From contig OZ246966.1 in assembly GCA_965232405.1 (NCBI GenBank), forward strand, positions 3,100,001 through 3,164,000: a stretch of 64,000 bases of DNA, given 5' to 3'. Made by a program: the position numbers and the translations under genes. This document shows positions 42,994-51,485 of this stretch, piece after piece (position 1 is the first letter of the stretch; every line of letters starts with the position of its first letter). This DNA comes from RCIO01 sp965232405 (GTDB lineage Bacteria; Pseudomonadota; Alphaproteobacteria; Rhizobiales; Rhizobiaceae). The notes below the pieces were generated by a model. It searched no databases and was not told the origin of the DNA. It was given only the letters and a program-made list of their open reading frames with translations.

Positions 42994-43570
42994 CGCAGCC
43001 GACCTTCAGCACTTGCGGCAACGATATTTCGAACACGCGCGCCGACGAGGCGGCCGGTGTGTCGTACAGCGTAAGCACGAATTGCATCGGACCGCTCCCG
43101 CTGACCCCAAGCCAGTTTCCGGGTGCGGGGTGACGGCTCGCGGTGATGGAAATGGCGCCATCAACCGTGCGTAGCATTTCCTGCGAGTGAAGGGCCGGGA
43201 TGCGCCGCACTGTGGGCGGCAGCAATACGCGCTGCTGGTCCGCGGCGTACAATGTCCAGAAACGGGCAGACGGAATCTGGCCCTCAATCTGATAGCTGCA
43301 ATCGCGCCTCAGCGGATCGCCAGAAGTGTCGTGGCTGGCGACGAAGGCGATCCCTTCCGCCCGGCCAAGCGACAGGCCGCCCTCGCGAGCGAAGCGTGCC
43401 TTGGAGTAGGTGTCCGCGTTCGGCGTGCCGACATCGGGGAAGGCGGTCCATCCGCTGATCACCACCGCGCCTATGCCCTCGCTGGCGTTTAGCGCCAGCC
43501 AGACACTGGACGCACCGCCTCCAATGGAGACAACGAGAACAATCGCTGTGAGGAAAATGGTTCGGATCAT
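42986..43570 (-). CDS. DUF1214 family exported protein
   Basis: 194 residues. Signal anchor (TIFLTAIVLVVSIGGGASSVW) and the DUF1214 pattern: NADTYSKARFAREGGLSLGRAEGIAF, RRDCSYQIEGQIPSARFWTLYAAD and GPMQFVLTLYDTP. It is first of a two-gene unit with the DUF1254 gene and lies downstream of the penicillin-binding protein gene on the same strand (97-base gap). Function unknown; envelope location inferred. Confidence 0.82.
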   Translation of the reverse strand: MIRTIFLTAIVLVVSIGGGASSVWLALNASEGIGAVVISGWTAFPDVGTPNADTYSKARFAREGGLSLGRAEGIAFVASHDTSGDPLRRDCSYQIEGQIPSARFWTLYAADQQRVLLPPTVRRIPALHSQEMLRTVDGAISITASRHPAPGNWLGVSGSGPMQFVLTLYDTPAASSARVFEISLPQVLKVGCDE

Positions 43571-43667
43571 GCTCTGCCCGGGCCACCTTGGCAGGCTCCG
43601 AATAACCCGTTCGGCAAGCGGCCGGCAAGCTGCATGAGGCTCAGACTTTCGCTTTGGGTGGCGTCAA

Positions 43668-45851
43668 TCAGTTCGCGCCGGACTGGCCGGGCGTGTCTTC
43701 GTCCGGCTGCAGCGCTGATAGCGTCTCAGCCTGTGCCGGTACTTCCATGGGCGGAGTGTTGTGGAACGTCTCCGACATCTCCCTCAGGAACTCGGTGGTG
43801 GCGGAGGACATGACCGGCGGCCGTTCCAGCGAGTCTGCCTGATCCTGTGTACGCTTGGCACTGGCCACACCGATGGGCGCGACGAACGGCTTGTCGATGC
43901 CGGGGATCGGCTTCAATTCGGTGTTCTGGTGGGCGTAGGTCATCAGCCGCTTCCAGGTCATGGCCGGCAGCGAGCCGCCGGTCATGCGGCGGGTCACGCT
44001 GAAGTCGTCATTCCCAAGCCAGACAGCGGCGGTGTAATTGCCGGTGAAGCCCACATACCATGCATCGCGATAGGCCTGTGTCGTACCGGTCTTGCCGGCT
44101 GAACGGATGCCGTCGAGCGCGGCCCTTCGGCCGGTGCCCCATTCGGGGATCTGCACCAGAATGGAATTCATGCTGCTGACGGTTTCTTCCTTCAGGACGC
44201 GTTGCGGCGGCGGCGCGTCGCGCTCAAAGTCGTAGATGACCTCGCCGGCATGCGAAACGAGTTGGTTCAGGCCATGCCGCGTCCCGCCCATGCCGCCATT
44301 GGCCATTGTCAGGTAGCCCGTTGCCTGATCAAGCACCGTCATGCCGGAGACGCCGAGCACCATCGTCTTGTGGATTTCAATGTCGGACTCAACGCCCATT
44401 GCGTAAGCGAGGTCCCTGATCGGCTTGGTGGTCAGGAAGTCGCGGGCCAGCCGCACCGGGACGGTGTTAATCGACTTGACCAGCGCGGTGGTGAGCGTCA
44501 TGCGGCCGGAATAACCACGCGTATAGTTCTTGGGTGACCAGCCGCCCCAGCTGATCGGCCCGTCCGAAACGACGGAATTCGGCGTGAGGCCGGCTTCCAT
44601 CGCCGCAGCATAGACATAGGGCTTGAAGGACGAACCGGTCTGGCGCAGTGCCTGGGTGGCGCGGTTGAACTGGCTGGCGCCGTAGTCGCGGCCGCCGACC
44701 ATGGCGCGTACAGCACCATTGTTGTCGAGCACGACGATCGCGCCTTCATCGACGCCGTAGCTCTCGCCATGCTGGCGCAGATTGTATTCGAGCGATTCTT
44801 CCGCCGCGCGCTGGATACCCATGTCGATTGTGGTGCGCGCGACCAGCGAGTGATGCGGAATACGTGCGGCTGTGGCCACGCGTTTGACCTCGTCGAAAGC
44901 CCAGTCGAGGAAATAGTCGGGGCTTTCCTGATCGCCACGGTCGACCGGGGTGGCTGGCCGCAACCGGGCCGAAAGCACCTGGCCTTCCGTCATGTAGCCG
45001 GCTTCGACCATCGCCGAGAGAACGATGTTGGCGCGTTCGCGCGCGGCCGGCAGGTTGACGTGCGGCGCATAGCGGGCAGGCGCCTTGAACAGGCCCGCGA
45101 GCATGGCGGCTTCTGCGACCGAGACGTCGGTGATCGGTTTGTCGAAATAGAAATCGGCTGCCGCCGCGATGCCGAATGTACCGCCGCCCATATAGGCGCG
45201 GTCGAGATAGAGCTGGAGGATCTCGCGCTTTGTGAGGTTCATCTCAAGCCAGAGTGCGAGGAAAGCCTCCTTGATCTTGCGCTCGACGGTCCGCTCATTG
45301 GTGAGGAACAGGTTCTTCGCAAGCTGTTGGGTCAGCGTCGAACCGCCCTGCACGACCGAGTTGGCGCGCAAATTCTGCGCCAGCGCGCGCGCAAGGCCGA
45401 CAAAGTCGATGCCGAAATGCTCGTAGAAGCGCCTGTCTTCCGTTGCCAGCACCGCATTGACTACATGCTCGGGCAGTTCCTCCACGGGAAGCGAGTCGCG
45501 CTGGATGATTCCCCGCTGGCCGATCTCATTGCCGTATCGGTCAAGGAAGGTGACGGCGTATTCGCCCTGGCTCTTCCAGTCGCCGGCGGTTTCCTCAAAC
45601 GCCGGCAGCGCCAGCGCGAACATCAGGATGGCGCCGGCGGTGCCTAGCGTCATGCCCTCGCTGGCAAGCTCGAAGAAGCCGCGGGAGAAACCGGTGAAGC
45701 GGAACCGGCGGAAGAAAATCGTGATCGATTCCCACATTTCGGCCAGCTTGAAGCCAGCATCGTAGAGCGTGGAATCCAGCCATGCGTCGATCTCGAGCAG
45801 CCGCGTGGCGCGCGGGCTCTTCGACTTCTTTGGCTCGAACGGATTGTCCAT
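43668..45851 (-). CDS. Class A penicillin-binding protein (PBP1A type)
   Basis: 727 residues. A cytoplasmic start, one transmembrane helix near residue 70, then a GT51 glycosyltransferase domain (ATEDRRFYEHFGID with the catalytic Glu, GGSTLTQQLAKNLFL, KREILQLYLDRAYMGGG) and a transpeptidase domain with the Ser nucleophile in TGSSFKPYVYA, SxN in KSINTV and KTGTT near the C-terminus. It polymerises and crosslinks peptidoglycan in the periplasm. Start: ATG 45851 (MDNPFEPKKSKSP) fits the family; a TTG at 45965 and ATG 45881 are in frame. No ribosome site is strong. Confidence 0.92.
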   Translation of the reverse strand: MDNPFEPKKSKSPRATRLLEIDAWLDSTLYDAGFKLAEMWESITIFFRRFRFTGFSRGFFELASEGMTLGTAGAILMFALALPAFEETAGDWKSQGEYAVTFLDRYGNEIGQRGIIQRDSLPVEELPEHVVNAVLATEDRRFYEHFGIDFVGLARALAQNLRANSVVQGGSTLTQQLAKNLFLTNERTVERKIKEAFLALWLEMNLTKREILQLYLDRAYMGGGTFGIAAAADFYFDKPITDVSVAEAAMLAGLFKAPARYAPHVNLPAARERANIVLSAMVEAGYMTEGQVLSARLRPATPVDRGDQESPDYFLDWAFDEVKRVATAARIPHHSLVARTTIDMGIQRAAEESLEYNLRQHGESYGVDEGAIVVLDNNGAVRAMVGGRDYGASQFNRATQALRQTGSSFKPYVYAAAMEAGLTPNSVVSDGPISWGGWSPKNYTRGYSGRMTLTTALVKSINTVPVRLARDFLTTKPIRDLAYAMGVESDIEIHKTMVLGVSGMTVLDQATGYLTMANGGMGGTRHGLNQLVSHAGEVIYDFERDAPPPQRVLKEETVSSMNSILVQIPEWGTGRRAALDGIRSAGKTGTTQAYRDAWYVGFTGNYTAAVWLGNDDFSVTRRMTGGSLPAMTWKRLMTYAHQNTELKPIPGIDKPFVAPIGVASAKRTQDQADSLERPPVMSSATTEFLREMSETFHNTPPMEVPAQAETLSALQPDEDTPGQSGAN

Positions 45852-46167
45852 GCGCGGCTGCGTACCCCAACTACCCGCCATCAATCTGAAATCAGATGCC
45901 GGCCATTTCAGGGCAGGCCCCTGCCGGCGGGCGGGGACTCTCCCCGATTTTTGACCCTGCGACAAGGGGAAACGGCGGGAATGGTAACCGGCGACAGGAG
46001 AAAAATTACCTAGGAATTTTTTCTTGACACCGTCACGGTGCTCGTGTAGGGTTCAGCTATCGTCCAACAATTGCGGCTGACGCGGTGCAGCCCGGTGAAC
46101 AACCGGGGTGCTGACCGCCGTTTGGCACATGGACACAGCAAAACCTCACAACAGTGCGGAGACTTCG
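45852..46167. other. 316-base region between PBP gene and phage remnant
   Basis: It holds an A/T-rich hairpin (AAAAATT / AATTTTT around CCTAGG, 46003-46022), the promoter at 46024-46052 and a GC hairpin (CCCGGT-GAACA-ACCGGG near 46087-46103). No gene is seen in it. Confidence 0.5.
46024..46052 (+). promoter_or_regulatory. Sigma-70-like promoter upstream of the packaging remnant
   Basis: TTGACA (46024-46029), a 17-base spacer, and TAGGGT (46047-46052). The perfect -35 and optimal spacing make it one of the clearest promoters in the window. It would drive the phage/GTA remnant genes. Confidence 0.6.
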
Positions 46168-46650
46168 ATGACGACAGCCAGAACCGCTGCCGCCTGGAAT
46201 GCCATGCGCGCGGTTTTCGAAGGCGCCGCACCCACCTTCGCGGAACTAGCAGCGATATCAGGGCGGCAGCCAGAGACGATCAGAAACAAGGCGGAACGTC
46301 AGGGTTGGCGCGCGCTCGACATTCAGGCCGACGGGCTGACGCAGGCCGAACGCATCGTGCGGCTCGCAAATCGGCTGATCGGCGAGATGGAAAAGATCCA
46401 GGAGGACGGCAAAGGCGGCGTCTACGACAAGGCGCGGATCGAGACCGTGGCGGCGCTGATGCGTGCGCTGGAGAAGGCCGGCGAGATCGTCGGCGCGGAG
46501 GCGGGCATGCAGGAAAAGCAGAATAAGACAGATGCCGACAAGGCTGACATCCTCCGTCGCATCGACGAGCGCATCGTCGAACTCGCCCGCTTCTTCGCCG
46601 ATGAAATCGTGGCCGGACGCGCCGACGCCGGACGAGGGAGCGCTGGTTGA
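46168..46650 (+). CDS. Small-terminase-like protein of a GTA/prophage remnant
   Basis: 160 residues from ATG 46168, which has GGAG six bases upstream. An N-terminal helix-turn-helix-like region (PTFAELAAISGRQPETIRNKAERQGW) and a long charged helical region are what is found in the gene directly ahead of the large terminase in rhizobial GTA-like clusters. It overlaps the following terminase frame by 50 bases. The gene itself looks intact, but its partner is broken, so it may now be non-functional or have a new role. Confidence 0.65.
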   Translation: MTTARTAAAWNAMRAVFEGAAPTFAELAAISGRQPETIRNKAERQGWRALDIQADGLTQAERIVRLANRLIGEMEKIQEDGKGGVYDKARIETVAALMRALEKAGEIVGAEAGMQEKQNKTDADKADILRRIDERIVELARFFADEIVAGRADAGRGSAG

Positions 46651-47212
46651 GGGCGAGTGGTTCGACCAGGCGATCCGCTGGCAATATGCGTTTCTGGGAG
46701 CCCCGGACCGCTGGCTCGCTTTGGGCGGACGCGGTGCCGGCAAGACGCGGCTGGGCGCGGAATGGGTGAACGGTCTTGTGCGCGGATTCCCGCCGTTTTC
46801 GCTGAGCCGGTATGGCCAGATAGCGCTTGTTGCCGAAACGCTGGGAGACGCGCGCGAGGTGATGATCGAAGGCCCATCGGGCATCGCCACAATCGCCCGA
46901 GGCGATCGCCCCCGCTACGAGGCAAGCCGGCGGCGGCTGGTCTGGCCGGCGAGCGGAGCGGTGGCGCAAGTGTTCTCGGCCGAGGACCCCGACAGTTTGC
47001 GCGGACCGCAATTCGAAGCCTGCTGGGCAGACGCTCGTACAATCTGGGCTTCTGTGGTCACCGTCGGTAGCGCGGCCGCAGCGATATTCGGCTTCCCGGT
47101 CGGCGGCCTCGACAATGCGGCGCTGACGGATTCCGTCCTGCAGGCGGTCACGGCGGTTTCGGGCATCGTCGCCATTTTTGGCCGGCTGGGTGCCGTTTCG
47201 CGAATTGGATGA
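46601..47212 (+). pseudogene. Truncated large terminase fused to a holin-like tail
   Basis: 203 codons. Residues 1-144 match the N-terminus of GTA/phage large terminases: Walker A GGRGAGKT (42-49), YGQIALVAET, ARGDRPRYEASRRRLVWP, SAEDPDSLRGPQFEACWAD. In the family this continues with E(L)AKW, but here the sequence changes abruptly at ARTIWASVVTVGSAAAAIFG...GIVAIFGRL, which is the C-terminal membrane segment typical of phage holins/lysis proteins (RTIW start). The Walker B and nuclease parts and all head/tail genes are missing. The best reading is a large internal deletion of a GTA-like cluster that joined the first and a late gene in frame. Confidence 0.75.
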
Positions 47213-47265
47213 ATTGAAGGCTACCTCAATTGTTCATTTCGCGTTCAGGCCCGATCGGCTAAATA
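47212..47265 (+). promoter_or_regulatory. feuN control region: inverted repeat, PhoP-box-like direct repeat and -10
   Basis: Inverted repeat AATTGA-N8-TCAATT at 47212-47231; direct repeat TGTTCA-TTTCG-CGTTCA at 47231-47247 (11-base periodicity, as in OmpR/PhoP-family boxes); then, after 12 bases, TAAATA at 47260-47265, only 7 bases before the feuN ATG. The spacing of box to -10 equals that of PhoP-activated promoters, so FeuP is the natural candidate activator. If the -10 is right, the mRNA begins at or next to the start codon. Confidence 0.6.
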
Positions 47266-47272
47266 TGCCGGC

Positions 47273-47572
47273 ATGAAAACGTTCACCAAATGGCTGGCGG
47301 CCGCCCTGTTTGCCGCGACTTTGCCTCTGGCGCCTGCTGCGGCCGGTACGGTTGCGGTCGCACCGTCGGTGCCTGAGGCCGCGCTGCCCGTGGTTACGGT
47401 GCAGAGCAGCTGCAACGCAGTTGGCCAGCAGATGGCCGCGCAGAATGGCGGCACCCTTCATTCAGCAACCGCTCAGAACCAGGGTGGCCAGACCGTGTGC
47501 CATATCGTTGTTCTGGTGCCGGCCAAGGATGGTCAGCGGCCGCGCAGGATCGAAAGCACCGTTCCGCTGTGA
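47273..47572 (+). CDS. feuN: FeuN-like periplasmic regulator of the FeuP/FeuQ system
   Basis: 99 residues with a Sec signal (KTFTKWLAAALFAATLPLAPAAAG) and a short mature part containing two Cys (SSCNAVG and TVCHIVV) and the end PRRIESTVPL. In Sinorhizobium meliloti the small periplasmic protein FeuN is encoded just ahead of feuP and restrains the FeuQ kinase; position, size class and export signal agree. Similarity is judged from context and general features, not from an alignment. No Shine-Dalgarno precedes the ATG, consistent with a leaderless transcript. It is followed by feuP after 67 bases. Confidence 0.7.
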   Translation: MKTFTKWLAAALFAATLPLAPAAAGTVAVAPSVPEAALPVVTVQSSCNAVGQQMAAQNGGTLHSATAQNQGGQTVCHIVVLVPAKDGQRPRRIESTVPL

Positions 47573-47639
47573 TGGCGGCGCGGCTGTAAGGAGGGTGACG
47601 GCAAGGCCGTCGATCACAGGCAGTACGAGGGGACAGTCG

Positions 47640-48305
47640 ATGCGCATTCTGGTGGTGGAAGACGACAAGGATCTCAATCGCCAGATAACGGATGCGCTGT
47701 CCGATGCCGGTTATGTGGTCGACAAGGCATTTGACGGCGAGGAAGGTCATTTCCTCGGCGACACCGAACCCTACGACGCAGTGATTCTCGATATTGGCCT
47801 GCCGCAGATGGATGGCATCAGCGTGCTCGAGCGCTGGCGCCGCGACGGCAAGAAGATGCCGGTCCTGATGCTGACCGCCCGCGACCGATGGTCTGACAAG
47901 GTAGCCGGCATTGATGCCGGTGCCGACGACTACGTTGCCAAACCATTCCACATTGAGGAAGTCCTGGCCCGCATGCGCGCGCTCATTCGCCGTGCGGCCG
48001 GCCATGCCTCTACCGAATTGTCCTGCGGTCCTTTGAGACTCGACACCAAATCATCCAAGGCCGATGTCGACGGCGTGCCGCTGAAGCTCACTTCGCACGA
48101 GTTCCGTCTGCTGGCCTACCTGATGCACCACATGGATGAGGTGGTGTCACGCACCGAGCTTGTCGAACATCTCTACGATCAGGATTTCGATCGCGACTCC
48201 AACACCATCGAGGTGTTTGTCGGCCGGCTGCGCAAGAAGATGGGCATCGACCTGATCGAGACCGTGCGCGGCATGGGCTACAGGATGCGCGAGCCGCAGG
48301 CGTGA
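47640..48305 (+). CDS. feuP: Response regulator FeuP (OmpR/PhoP family)
   Basis: 221 residues. Receiver domain with phosphorylation site Asp51 (AVILDIGLPQMDG), Lys in DDYVAKPFHIEE, and a winged-helix domain with LTSHEFRLLAYLMHH and NTIEVFVGRLRKKMGIDLIETVRGMGYRM. In rhizobia FeuP-FeuQ respond to low osmolarity and control cyclic-glucan export genes. The frame is open upstream across feuN, but ATG 47640 is the normal start. FeuQ follows after 39 bases. Confidence 0.88.
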   Translation: MRILVVEDDKDLNRQITDALSDAGYVVDKAFDGEEGHFLGDTEPYDAVILDIGLPQMDGISVLERWRRDGKKMPVLMLTARDRWSDKVAGIDAGADDYVAKPFHIEEVLARMRALIRRAAGHASTELSCGPLRLDTKSSKADVDGVPLKLTSHEFRLLAYLMHHMDEVVSRTELVEHLYDQDFDRDSNTIEVFVGRLRKKMGIDLIETVRGMGYRMREPQA

Positions 48306-48344
48306 TAGCGGGATCGCAACATCCGGCCAGGGGCTGAAGGCCTC

Positions 48345-49733
48345 ATGCCGCTCTTCAGGCGTCTGTTCCGGTCGCTCACCTTCCGTGTCATCGCATTTTC
48401 CAGCGTCTGGGCGATCCTTGCGCTGCTTGTCATCGCGACGATCATTTCCGCGATTTTCCGGCAATCGAGCGAGCGCGGCTTTCAAAATCTCCTGTCCGCA
48501 CACCTCTTCAATCTGATCGGCTCTGTCAGCGTCACCGAAGGCGGCGAACTGGCCGGCAGCCCCAATCTCGGCGACCTGCGCTTCAACCAGGGTGAATCCG
48601 GGTGGTACTGGTCGGTCGTTCCGGTGTCGGACAACCTTGGCGGGTTGCTGAGCTCACCCTCGATGACCGGCCCGGTGCCGGCCATGTCCACCGAGATCGT
48701 CCCGTTCGACGCCGAGTTCCAGCGCCGTTATTTCATTCAGGGGCTGGCTGGCGAGCGGCTTGAGGTGATCGAGACCGAATTCGTTCTCGATGCCGAGGAC
48801 CGGATTGCCCGCTTTCGCATGATGGGCAATCGGACCGAACTGGAAGACGAAGTCAGAGCCTTCGAAAACAGGCTCTACACCTATCTCGGCCTGTTTGGCC
48901 TGGGAATGATCGGTATCAATGCCGTGGCCATCTTCCTCGGACTGAACCCGCTCGGAAAGGTCAGTCGTGCGCTGGCGAAAATTCGCGAAGGATCGGCGGA
49001 TCGGCTCGACGGCAAGTTTCCCGCCGAGATCGCGCCACTTGCGGCCGAAACCAACGCGCTGATTGAAAGCAATCGCCGCATTGTTGAGCGTTCGCGCACA
49101 CAGGTCGGCAATCTCGCCCATTCGTTGAAGACGCCGCTGGCGGTGATCCAGAACGAAGGCCGGGCGATCGGCGACGGCAAGGGCAAGCTGATCGCCGAGC
49201 AGGCCGCGCTGATGCGCGACCAGGTGGAGCACTATCTCCAGCGCGCCCGAATGGCCGCGCAACGCGACAGCGTGGTGTTTCGCACTCCGGTCGCCGAAAC
49301 GCTGGAGCGCATGGTGCGGGTGACGCGCAAGCTCTCGCCCGATAAGGAACTGACGCTTGATCTTCCGGAAGAGGAGATCATTTTTTCCGGTGAGCGCGAG
49401 GATCTGGAAGAGATCGTCGGGAACCTGCTCGAAAACGCGATGAAATGGGCGAACAGCCAGGCCCTTATCGCCGTGCGGCCGCCGCAACATGGGGACGAAC
49501 CGCCTGAACTTTTCGAACTCACGGTTGAGGATGACGGGCCGGGTATTCCCGAGGATCAGGCCAGGGAGGCCGTGAAACGCGGCCGTCGGCTGGACGAATC
49601 GAAGCCCGGCACGGGTCTGGGCCTTTCGATTGTGGCCGATCTGGTGAGCGAGTATGGCGGCGAGTTGAAACTGGGCCGCTCCAAGCTCGGTGGCCTGAAG
49701 GTGGAAATCACGCTGCGAAGTGCGTTCAACTAG
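48345..49733 (+). CDS. feuQ: Sensor histidine kinase FeuQ
   Basis: 462 residues. Two membrane helices (about 15-37 and 180-200) flank a periplasmic sensor domain; HAMP-like linker; phospho-acceptor His259 in GNLAHSLKTPLAVIQNEGRA; ATPase N box NLLENAMKWANSQ and G boxes DDGPGIPEDQAREAVKRGRRLDESKPGTGLGLSIV. The PhoQ-like architecture and the feuN-feuP context support the name. It should phosphorylate FeuP and be held in check by FeuN in the periplasm. Confidence 0.87.
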   Translation: MPLFRRLFRSLTFRVIAFSSVWAILALLVIATIISAIFRQSSERGFQNLLSAHLFNLIGSVSVTEGGELAGSPNLGDLRFNQGESGWYWSVVPVSDNLGGLLSSPSMTGPVPAMSTEIVPFDAEFQRRYFIQGLAGERLEVIETEFVLDAEDRIARFRMMGNRTELEDEVRAFENRLYTYLGLFGLGMIGINAVAIFLGLNPLGKVSRALAKIREGSADRLDGKFPAEIAPLAAETNALIESNRRIVERSRTQVGNLAHSLKTPLAVIQNEGRAIGDGKGKLIAEQAALMRDQVEHYLQRARMAAQRDSVVFRTPVAETLERMVRVTRKLSPDKELTLDLPEEEIIFSGEREDLEEIVGNLLENAMKWANSQALIAVRPPQHGDEPPELFELTVEDDGPGIPEDQAREAVKRGRRLDESKPGTGLGLSIVADLVSEYGGELKLGRSKLGGLKVEITLRSAFN

Positions 49734-49838
49734 GCTCAACACAATCGTGTGGCGCGAAGGAGCCGCATTTCGGCCAAATATGGCAACTAGCGAATGCCAA
49801 CTCCTGATAGGGCAGAAAAACCGGCGGCAGTCTCGACC

Positions 49839-50267
49839 ATGAAAGCAATCATCCTATTGCTGTCTTCCGCACTCGTTCTGGGCGGCTGCGCCTCGAGCGG
49901 TACGCGTGGCTCGTCGCTGGTCGGCAGCTTTGCCGGTTCGGGCGCGGGCGCGCGCAATGCCGGCATTGTGGCCATCGGCAACGGACTGATCGGCGGCGCT
50001 GCCGGGGCATCGCTTGCGGCCGGTGATCGGCGTCTTGCGCTTGAGGCCGAATATCAGGCTCTTGAATACACGCCGGCCAACCGGCCCGTAGCATGGACCG
50101 GCACCAATGGCGGTGTCACCGGTGAGGTGGTTGCCTATCAGCCATACCGCGTTGGCTCGCAGGACTGCCGGCAATATGCCCATACAATTGTCGCCGGCGG
50201 GCAGTCGCGAACATTGCGCGGCGCAGCCTGCCGCAACGAGGATGGCAGCTGGTCGCTGCTGACCTGA
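49839..50267 (+). CDS. Surface-antigen-like lipoprotein
   Basis: 142 residues. Lipobox LVLGGCAS at the end of the signal peptide; a Gly/Ala-rich segment (AIGNGLIGGAAGASLAAGDRR) like the glycine-zipper region of 17-kDa surface antigens; and the C-terminal block CRQYAHTIVAGGQSRTLRGAACRNEDGSWSLL, typical of the rickettsial/rhizobial outer-membrane 17-kDa antigen family. Probably anchored in the outer membrane. I start at ATG 49839 since 15 upstream in-frame residues would spoil the signal. It lies between feuQ and ccmI. Confidence 0.82.
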   Translation: MKAIILLLSSALVLGGCASSGTRGSSLVGSFAGSGAGARNAGIVAIGNGLIGGAAGASLAAGDRRLALEAEYQALEYTPANRPVAWTGTNGGVTGEVVAYQPYRVGSQDCRQYAHTIVAGGQSRTLRGAACRNEDGSWSLLT

Positions 50268-50360
50268 CGCCAACGTGGCTGCCTGGTCGAACGCCGGACG
50301 CCAAATGGTCGCAACCCGTCTCCATAGGCTTCACGCACCGGCGGCGCTAATGAGGCAGCC

Positions 50361-51485
50361 ATGACCGTGTTCTGGATAATCGCTGCGCTTCTGACGGCTG
50401 CGGCCTGCCTGGCCGTGATATGGCCATTTCTTCGATCGGGCGCGCAGGCTTCTTCCGGCCATGATGTCGAAGTTTACCGTGATCAGCTGGCCGAAGTTGA
50501 TCGCGATGTTGAGCGCGGCGCAATTTCGTCTGTAGAGGCGGAAGAGGCGAAGGCGGAAATCGGCCGCCGCATTTTGCGCGCAAGCGAAGCTGGCAACGGC
50601 TCTGCAGGTTCCGAAACTGGCAACGCTGCGCGGCTGACAGTGAGCGTCGCAGTGCTTGCGGTGCCCGTGCTGGCGCTCGGCGGTTACCTGTGGCTTGGAT
50701 CGCCCGGAATGCCGGACCAGTCGCTTCAGGCGCGGATGGCCGCCAATCCCGCTGACAATTCAATCGAGGAACTGATTGCGCGTGCTGAGCGGCATCTGAT
50801 CGATAATCCCGAGGACGGTCGCGGTTGGGATGTGCTCGCGCCGATCTATTTGCGGGTTGGCCGCAGCGAAGACGCCGCTGTCGCCTTTCGCAACGCGATC
50901 AGGGTGAATGGCGCAAGCGCCGACCGCGCAGCAGGCCTTGGCGAGGCCCTCTACCGATCGGCGGGCAACATCGTCACCGCCGACGCGCAAGCCTCATTCG
51001 AGCGCGCGCTGGCGGACGACGCATCCAATCCCAGGGCGCGCTTTTTCCTGGCATTGGGCCTTGCCCAGCAGGGCGACCTTGCAAAGGCAGCGGCCGGCTG
51101 GCGGGCCATGATCGACGATCTGCCGGAAAGTTCGCCCTGGCGCGGTGCGGCCATGCAGGCGCTGGCGCGTGCCGAGTTGGAGGCAGAGCCGGCGCCCGGC
51201 CCTACGCGCGACGACATGGAAGCGGCCGCCGAAATGTCGACGGAAGACCGCAATACGATGATCGAAGGCATGGTCGCGCAACTCGATCAGCGTCTGCGCG
51301 ACAATCCTGACGATGCCACCGGCTGGCAGCGTCTGATACGGTCCTATTCGGTTCTGGGCCGCACGGGCGACGCGCAAGACGCGCTCGCTCGCGGGCTTGA
51401 AGGCCTGGGTGCTGACACGGACGAGGGCATGGCTCTTGTTCAGTTTGCAGCCGATCTCGGCATCGAGCCATCGGAGACGCAATGA
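50361..51485 (+). CDS. ccmI: Cytochrome c maturation protein CcmI (CycH)
   Basis: 374 residues. N-terminal transmembrane helix with the following short loop holding YRDQLAEVDRDVERGAISSVEAEEAKAEIGRR (the CcmI leucine-zipper-like loop), a second helix near 100 and a periplasmic TPR region (about 130-370: AERHLIDNPEDGRGWDVLAPIYLRVGR). CcmI presents apocytochrome c to the heme ligase. First gene of ccmI-ccmE-ccmF-ccmH (cycHJKL), with four-base overlap to ccmE. Confidence 0.93.
   Translation: MTVFWIIAALLTAAACLAVIWPFLRSGAQASSGHDVEVYRDQLAEVDRDVERGAISSVEAEEAKAEIGRRILRASEAGNGSAGSETGNAARLTVSVAVLAVPVLALGGYLWLGSPGMPDQSLQARMAANPADNSIEELIARAERHLIDNPEDGRGWDVLAPIYLRVGRSEDAAVAFRNAIRVNGASADRAAGLGEALYRSAGNIVTADAQASFERALADDASNPRARFFLALGLAQQGDLAKAAAGWRAMIDDLPESSPWRGAAMQALARAELEAEPAPGPTRDDMEAAAEMSTEDRNTMIEGMVAQLDQRLRDNPDDATGWQRLIRSYSVLGRTGDAQDALARGLEGLGADTDEGMALVQFAADLGIEPSETQ

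Noticed and set aside
46601..47212. An intact DNA-packaging ATPase
   Set aside because: Only about 144 N-terminal residues match a terminase; Walker B and nuclease regions are absent and the C-terminus is a membrane segment of another protein.
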